From Liolophura sinensis (taxonomy: Eukaryota; Mollusca; Polyplacophora; Chitonida; Chitonidae), in the NCBI RefSeq assembly GCF_032854445.1, contig NC_088301.1:3844001-3908000 (forward strand): 64,000 nt of DNA. Reading direction: 5' to 3'. Position 1 is the stretch's first letter; each line of letters opens with the position of its first letter. Shown piece by piece: positions 59,301-64,000 of the stretch. Made by a program: the position numbers and the translations under genes. The notes beneath the pieces were generated by a model. It was not told where the DNA came from. It saw only the letters and a list, made by a program, of their open reading frames with translations, and ran no database searches.

Positions 59301-62300
59301 TCGAATATGCATTCCATTGGGTCCATGAGCTCCACCTCTGTACACAGGCCAGCAGCCACACCCTCCACTAGTAAGAGACCCTCCCCACCCCCACAGAGGA
59401 GGCGATCGTCCCTTAAGGAACCTGTGGTACTCCTCCAGCCACTTGATGCCCAGGTAGGCTCTCTGTAAAAGTCATTTTCAGCTCAAGCTAGAGACAAAGT
59501 GTAAACATATGGCACACTGCCTGTTTTTGCCCCATATTAATTTTAATATCCCCAAAACTTTGCAATTCTTTTATTAAAATCGCCCTTTGGGCAAGTCGAT
59601 GATAACGAAGGAAAATGATTTATAATATAAAATATATTTTCCATCAACACTATTTTCTTCTGTGTTTTGTTTTCAGACAATTCAGCATCTCACTTCACCA
59701 AAACATAGAGGTATGTATTTAAGTTGATTTTATTCAAGTAACATGAAATTTCATCTAACAAGAAATCTGCTTGTGTAGGAAAAAAAAAATCAGAATTTTG
59801 GTCTGTTTCATCCATTTTTCCCAATTTATTACCATTTTTGTTGTGGGTGTTGACATAGCTGTTATTCTGACTCCTTGTGAAGTCAGTTGTGGCCGAGTGG
59901 TTAAAGGCATTTGTCTTTCAGTTGTAAGGAGGTAGGCATTGGTTCAATCCTGGCCTTTCACAGGAAGTTTGTCCACTCTCCACTCTCACAATTTGGGACC
60001 TTGGTCACAATAAGCAGACATTTGCCACCATTTTGCACAGTCCTGCATTTGTTGAAGACAACTTGTTCAACACCAATATGGTGTGCATATTTCTGTGTCT
60101 CACATGGGTCAGCTGAAAAATTGTTATGTACGACGTTAAACCCCAAGGATTCACTCGCATGGGGTCAGTAGCTAGCCAAAGGATAGTGCTTTATGCTCAC
60201 CATGGTATAATTCTTGAGTATGCATTTCAAAGTGCTTGTGCTGTATACAGCATAAAGGGACTTGTAGAAGGTGTTGGATCTTCGTTGAATTGGGGGGAAA
60301 AGTCTTCTTATTTACAAATTAATCTTCACTTTGTCATGTACCTGATAAAATTGTTGAGGATAGATAAATTTTAATCCCTTGTGGAAGACAAAAATAGGTG
60401 TATTTCACATAGGCAGTTGGAATCGCTATGAATTTTTAGGGAGAAGAGGTGACAGAGGCCGTGATGAAGATCAGAAGGCAGAGCCTCTCTCACTGAGCGG
60501 GTGAAACGGCGGCGGGAGAAATGTGTCCTACACAGAGCAATCACCAGAAGAAAGCAGAGACAGCTCCAATGAGAGTGAACCAGACAGCCGACCAGAAACA
60601 CCCATAGAAGGTGAGCTCATCCAAATATGTCTGACAGGGTGTGTACGGCTCAAGTAATTGATCTTATAAGTAGATGGACTCGATTCCACAAAGTTCAGTA
60701 AATTGCTTGAGCTGGTAGTTGTATGCTGAATTCCAAAATGGAGAGGTTTTGCAAAAAATTTAAGTCATACCCATATGTTTGCTTCAGAAACATAGTGACT
60801 GAGAAGAGCTGGTAAGCTTTTCTTACAGTACTCGTGTAAAAATATAGCTATCCAGCCCAAACAGTAGCAATTCATGGAGAAAGAAAACTGTAAACATAAA
60901 CTAAAAAAAGGTGGTCAGAGTTTAACTATTACTCAGTAGATCAGGTGTTTGAATACTGCTGTATCTAGTGTGACTGCACCTAGAGGATTTCAGCTCATCT
61001 TTCAGGTTGTTTGCTCTGGTTACTGTAATTTCAGGTGTATTTTTTTATGGCTCTTTCCACTGCACTATTTCGAAAACAAACTTAAGTTGCATCACCATCG
61101 ATGAATATCTGACTTATCTTAAGAATTGGCTCTAATTGTGATTTGTGGATTTATTTCACTTTTCTGCATGTTTCAGTTATTGTTATATCTCTGAAAGTTA
61201 GTGCTTAGTAATGTGCTGTATTTTTGTGGCCAGACCATTTTCGAACATCCAAAACATGAATGAAACCTGTTCTCTTCAAGCCTCAAAAAATGAGGAAACA
61301 CAGTGACTGCTTTCCAATTTTCATGCTACATAACCGGATTATTCTCAGTGGATGCTAAAATTATATTAAATCAGTTGTACACATTTTAAAAATGTAAAGA
61401 TTTCGAGTTTTGATGAAATCAAGGCATCCATGTAATTGTGACTCAAAATAACCATGTTTTTGGGCTTCCTTTAGTGTTGGCTGCCAGAAAGAGAAAGAAA
61501 GAGAAGAAGAACAAGAGACAGCAGCAGCAGCAGTGTCTCAGTATGGAAGAACTTCTGGAGAGGTGCCACATTCAAGAAGTTCAGCACTGCAATAGAGAAT
61601 GTGTTTGATTCTGTGGAAGAAGTGGACATTGGCAGTTTTGACATGAGTAAGTATATGTACAAGTGGTAGTGCTGGCTCACATGTTTTGATTACTGTTGCA
61701 TAGAATTGTGTTCAAGGCTTTTATGTGTTTGATATCAATCACATGTATTAGTGTGTATATTGTTTCACTGCGAACCCTTGTTCTTCAGCTGGTAAAGGCA
61801 CTGAGCCAAAGACCACTATTCCTTCACCATGGAGACCCCCTCTTCATGTGCTCCTGCTGCTGTAGCTTTAGTTCATAAACTTAGTCAGGGATTTGAAGTA
61901 ATTGTAATCTGACAGCACCAGTATTTTTGTATATATCTTCACTGTGACCTGAAATTACCATCAAAGATGAATTTCTTGACTTTTTTTTGTGTCTCGAACC
62001 ACATTAATTGAAGGCAACAGAGATATATTCTGAAATTTGTTTTTTTTTTTTTTGGTTTTTTTTTCAGATGACGAAGAAACAGTGACACCTGCTGAAATAC
62101 TAATTGCCAAAGTTACCATGGGGGACATTTGCTCAGAGGCAGCAAAGCTGAAATCCCAGGGTGTGCTAAACCAGGTGAGTGGAGATAAAATGATCAGACT
62201 TCTGCCCGAACTTTGACTTGGTGACTGACCCTCTTTGAGCATAGCATTGTAAATGAATAATCTTACTGAAAATGATCCGTATCTACTGTCAGAAGCCTGT

Positions 62301-64000
62301 TGATAGTTCTGACGTATAAGATTTGAAGGGCTGTTTTAGTCATTTCCAATTTGTTTGTGTCGTTCTATGAGGAAACATTAGATATTTAATTAAAGCTTAT
62401 CAGATTTGATGAGTCATCGCTGTTCTTGTTTTGCAGATTCCTGGTGAAAAGCTTGTTAAGTTATTGACAATTTTACAGTGGAACATCAAAGATGGAGCCA
62501 GACTCCTGCCAAATATAAACCAGGTATGTCAAGTTATCCTGTAACAGATGACTAGAATTAAGCTATTACGTTAAGATTACAAGATTCCAGACAGTAAACA
62601 AGGGCTATGCGTGACATTTTATGAAAATGACCAGTTTTGATTAAAACAGATGTATTAGCGCTGACCACAACAGAACAACTTAAACTAGTCTGACACGTAT
62701 GTGGGCTGGCACAATTTCTTAAGATCTTTATGTTAATAGACACATTTTAAGTCTTGATTTCTTTCAAAACTCCTCAGTGGTTTCTTTTCATATTCACCCT
62801 TTTTCAACATTCACATTGTTCTCCAGCTCTAGTTACAAGTAGTTGCCTTAAAAATGTAGCAAATTCTGCCAGTTCCCCATTTTCCCAATCTTGTTTTTTT
62901 TTGTTATGAAATGACAAAAGTAAATGCAATTCACAGAGAAATGTCTTTGTCAGAATTAATGGATGAATGTAACAGGTACACCTGGTAAATATTCATTTCT
63001 GAATCTGAATGCGAATCGATCAAATTTGTTTTGTTTGTCTTTTCACCAGCATGTAAAGTACCAGGTGTTCGCTCAGCTGGAAGAACTTCCAAAAGAATTA
63101 AGTATATTGCTATGTTTGACCTCGTGTGGCTAACGAATATTTGTCAGTCAATCCTTCGGTCCGCCCCTAATGTGATGAACTTTAATGTACTTTTCTTGAA
63201 GGATGATGATGATGAGTCCGAGTTGTGGCGTGAGATCACGATGGACCGTGTGATGCGAAGTGTAGAGGCAGGACTCACAGCCATTTGTGTCATGATCGCT
63301 CCTGACATGCCTAAACAAGTTTTCCTTGAGGATGTCATGGAGAGGACCATCATGCTAGCCAAATTCCAGTTACACAATACTGTGTATCCAGAGTTTGACC
63401 CGGTCTACAGGATAGACCCATCGGCCAGAGGTGAGTCAGTAGTGAAGTTAGGCCTCATGGTGCTGTCTCAGCCACAGTAGAATGCACTGTTGTCTTAATA
63501 ACTTGCAAAAAAAAAAACATTGTCCCAAAGATGTTCACGTTACCTGTTCGATCCCTTCCACTATATTTCAGGTCATCAAATATATGTTGTATGTTATTGA
63601 AAGAATCCATTTGTACACAAATGACTTGATTTTAGTGCAGTAGATGTCCATTATGGTAATAATTTTTATGAACTAAAACATTATAGAATAAATATATCTG
63701 GAATTTGTTGATTGGATTGAAGCAAATATGACATATTGCTGAAATTTACGAGTTGATGGTAGTGGCAAAGATATCACAGGCTTCTTAAATTGTGAGAAAA
63801 TTGAGTAATGTCCAGTTCAGTTATTTTTTTGTATAAATTCTCTGACTGCAATTGCATCAAGGATTTCAAAGCATTACTAAAATATTGCTTTCTCTTTCTT
63901 TTTTTCCTTTCCAGAATACAGTGGGAACTTCAAGTTAAAGAGAGCTCGAGCAGGGCAGGTCAAGAATAAACATACTTTGTTGTTGTACAACAAAATGACT
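56397..64000 (+). CDS. NIPBL: Nipped-B-like cohesin loader (5' part of gene)
   Basis: Start ATG 56397 (MNGEIPNVPITTLAGVASLTD). The first coding exon begins at acceptor 56303 with 5'UTR. Coding exons: 56397-56460, 56798-56966, 57363-57475, 57807-57924, 58162-58328, 58843-58956, 59257-59453, 59677-59710, 60440-60610, 61475-61646, 62068-62174, 62437-62523, 63202-63430, 63915-64000 (continues). The N-terminus (LPLPTPLP, KSLLFHPKIADD, QLVHSLRQTTTDHIELKD) matches the MAU2-binding region. A Ser/Pro/Gln-rich disordered part follows, then the start of the conserved helical domain (FKKFSTAIENVFDSVEEVDI, MPKQVFLEDVMERTI, YPEFDPVYRIDP, LLLYNKM). NIPBL with MAU2 loads cohesin and drives loop extrusion. 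Two exons carry frame problems (separate entries). The linker is much shorter than in human. Confidence 0.92.
59880..60165 (+). mobile_element. tRNA-Leu/Ser-like SINE in a NIPBL intron (family C)
   Basis: Head 'tggccgagtggttaaaggc' (A box) and 'ggttcaatcc' (B box) separated by a long variable region, body with 'cacaataagcagacatttgc', end 'atgtacgacgttaaacccca'. It is inserted between NIPBL exons 59677-59710 and 60440-60610. Confidence 0.75.
60440..60610 (+). CDS. NIPBL: NIPBL exon with an in-frame TGA
   Basis: Acceptor 'gaatttttag', donor ATAGAAG|gtgagc. Length 171 nt keeps the expected phase (1 to 1). In that frame it reads GRRGDRGRDEDQKAEPLSLS, one more codon, then TGA at 60502-60504, then NVSYTEQSPEESRDSSNESE and PDSRPETPIE. 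Around the stop the +2 frame reads LTERVKRRREK, a typical charged linker. Two compensating single-base errors (one base missing near 60491, one extra near 60520) would restore a continuous frame. Sequencing or assembly error is the simplest cause. Confidence 0.7.
61475..61646 (+). CDS. NIPBL: NIPBL exon with a +1 frame break
   Basis: Acceptor 'ggcttcctttag', donor GACATGA|gtaagt. The neighbours require length 2+3n+1, but the exon is 172 nt, one base too many. Its first half reads RKRKKEKKNKRQQQQQ, then LSMEELLER. Its second half reads TFKKFSTAIENVFDSVEEVD in another frame. The break is near 61555-61570. As the second half matches the conserved FKKF segment of NIPBL, one surplus base is likely. 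Confidence 0.75.

Noticed and set aside
59880-59965. Functional tRNA-Leu or tRNA-Ser gene in a NIPBL intron
   Set aside because: The head is tRNA-like but continues into a SINE body and tail.
63031-63201. Upstream extension of the ORF containing the NIPBL exon
   Set aside because: The acceptor 'ttcttgaag' at 63201 joins in phase with the previous exon and matches the protein; the upstream part is intron.

Overview
This is animal nuclear DNA, most likely from a marine lophotrochozoan (a mollusc or brachiopod). The genes are split into many short exons with GT-AG introns. AT-rich introns carry several tRNA-derived SINE families of the kind common in bivalves and gastropods, together with large minisatellites. 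All calls come from reading the sequence and from remembered family motifs; no search was run.

Four protein-coding genes are resolved at exon level. (1) An importin-13 (IPO13) gene on the minus strand, of which four exons between 3743 and 8364 are visible and which continues off the left edge. (2) A FAM151/menorin-family type II membrane protein on the plus strand, four exons between 12684 and 19775, about 547 aa. (3) A complete SCP2/SCPx gene on the minus strand, eighteen exons between 50776 and 24311, 529 aa. It fuses a peroxisomal 3-ketoacyl-CoA thiolase to a sterol-carrier domain and ends in the peroxisomal signal SKL. (4) The 5' part of the cohesin-loading factor gene NIPBL (Nipped-B) on the plus strand, from ATG 56397 to the right edge, interrupted in two exons by apparent frame errors.

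Layout: 1-3.4 kb holds nested inverted repeats and one unassigned long ORF. 3.7-8.4 kb is IPO13, 12.7-19.8 kb FAM151, 19.8-24.3 kb intergenic, 24.3-50.8 kb SCP2, 50.8-56.3 kb a head-to-head intergenic/5'UTR interval, and 56.4-64 kb NIPBL. IPO13 and FAM151 diverge, FAM151 and SCP2 converge, and SCP2 and NIPBL diverge. IPO13, SCP2 and FAM151A all lie on the short arm of human chromosome 1, so part of this linkage may be ancient. The genes do not form one pathway: nuclear transport, a membrane/extracellular protein, peroxisomal lipid metabolism and cohesin loading.

The most unusual pattern is that several minisatellites are tandem amplifications of real exon-intron junctions. IPO13 exon 8245-8364 ends in a short motif plus donor that is reiterated for 1.5 kb downstream. 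SCP2 exon 41475-41601 ends in AAGTATG|GTGAGT, and an array of about 33-bp units carrying AAGTATG|GTAAGT follows it. The acceptor and first ~40 nt of SCP2 exon 30425-30520 are repeated in seven 125-bp upstream copies. The 3' end of SCP2 exon 42014-42078 is followed by three decayed copies. These arrays place many splice-site copies inside the introns next to constitutive exons.
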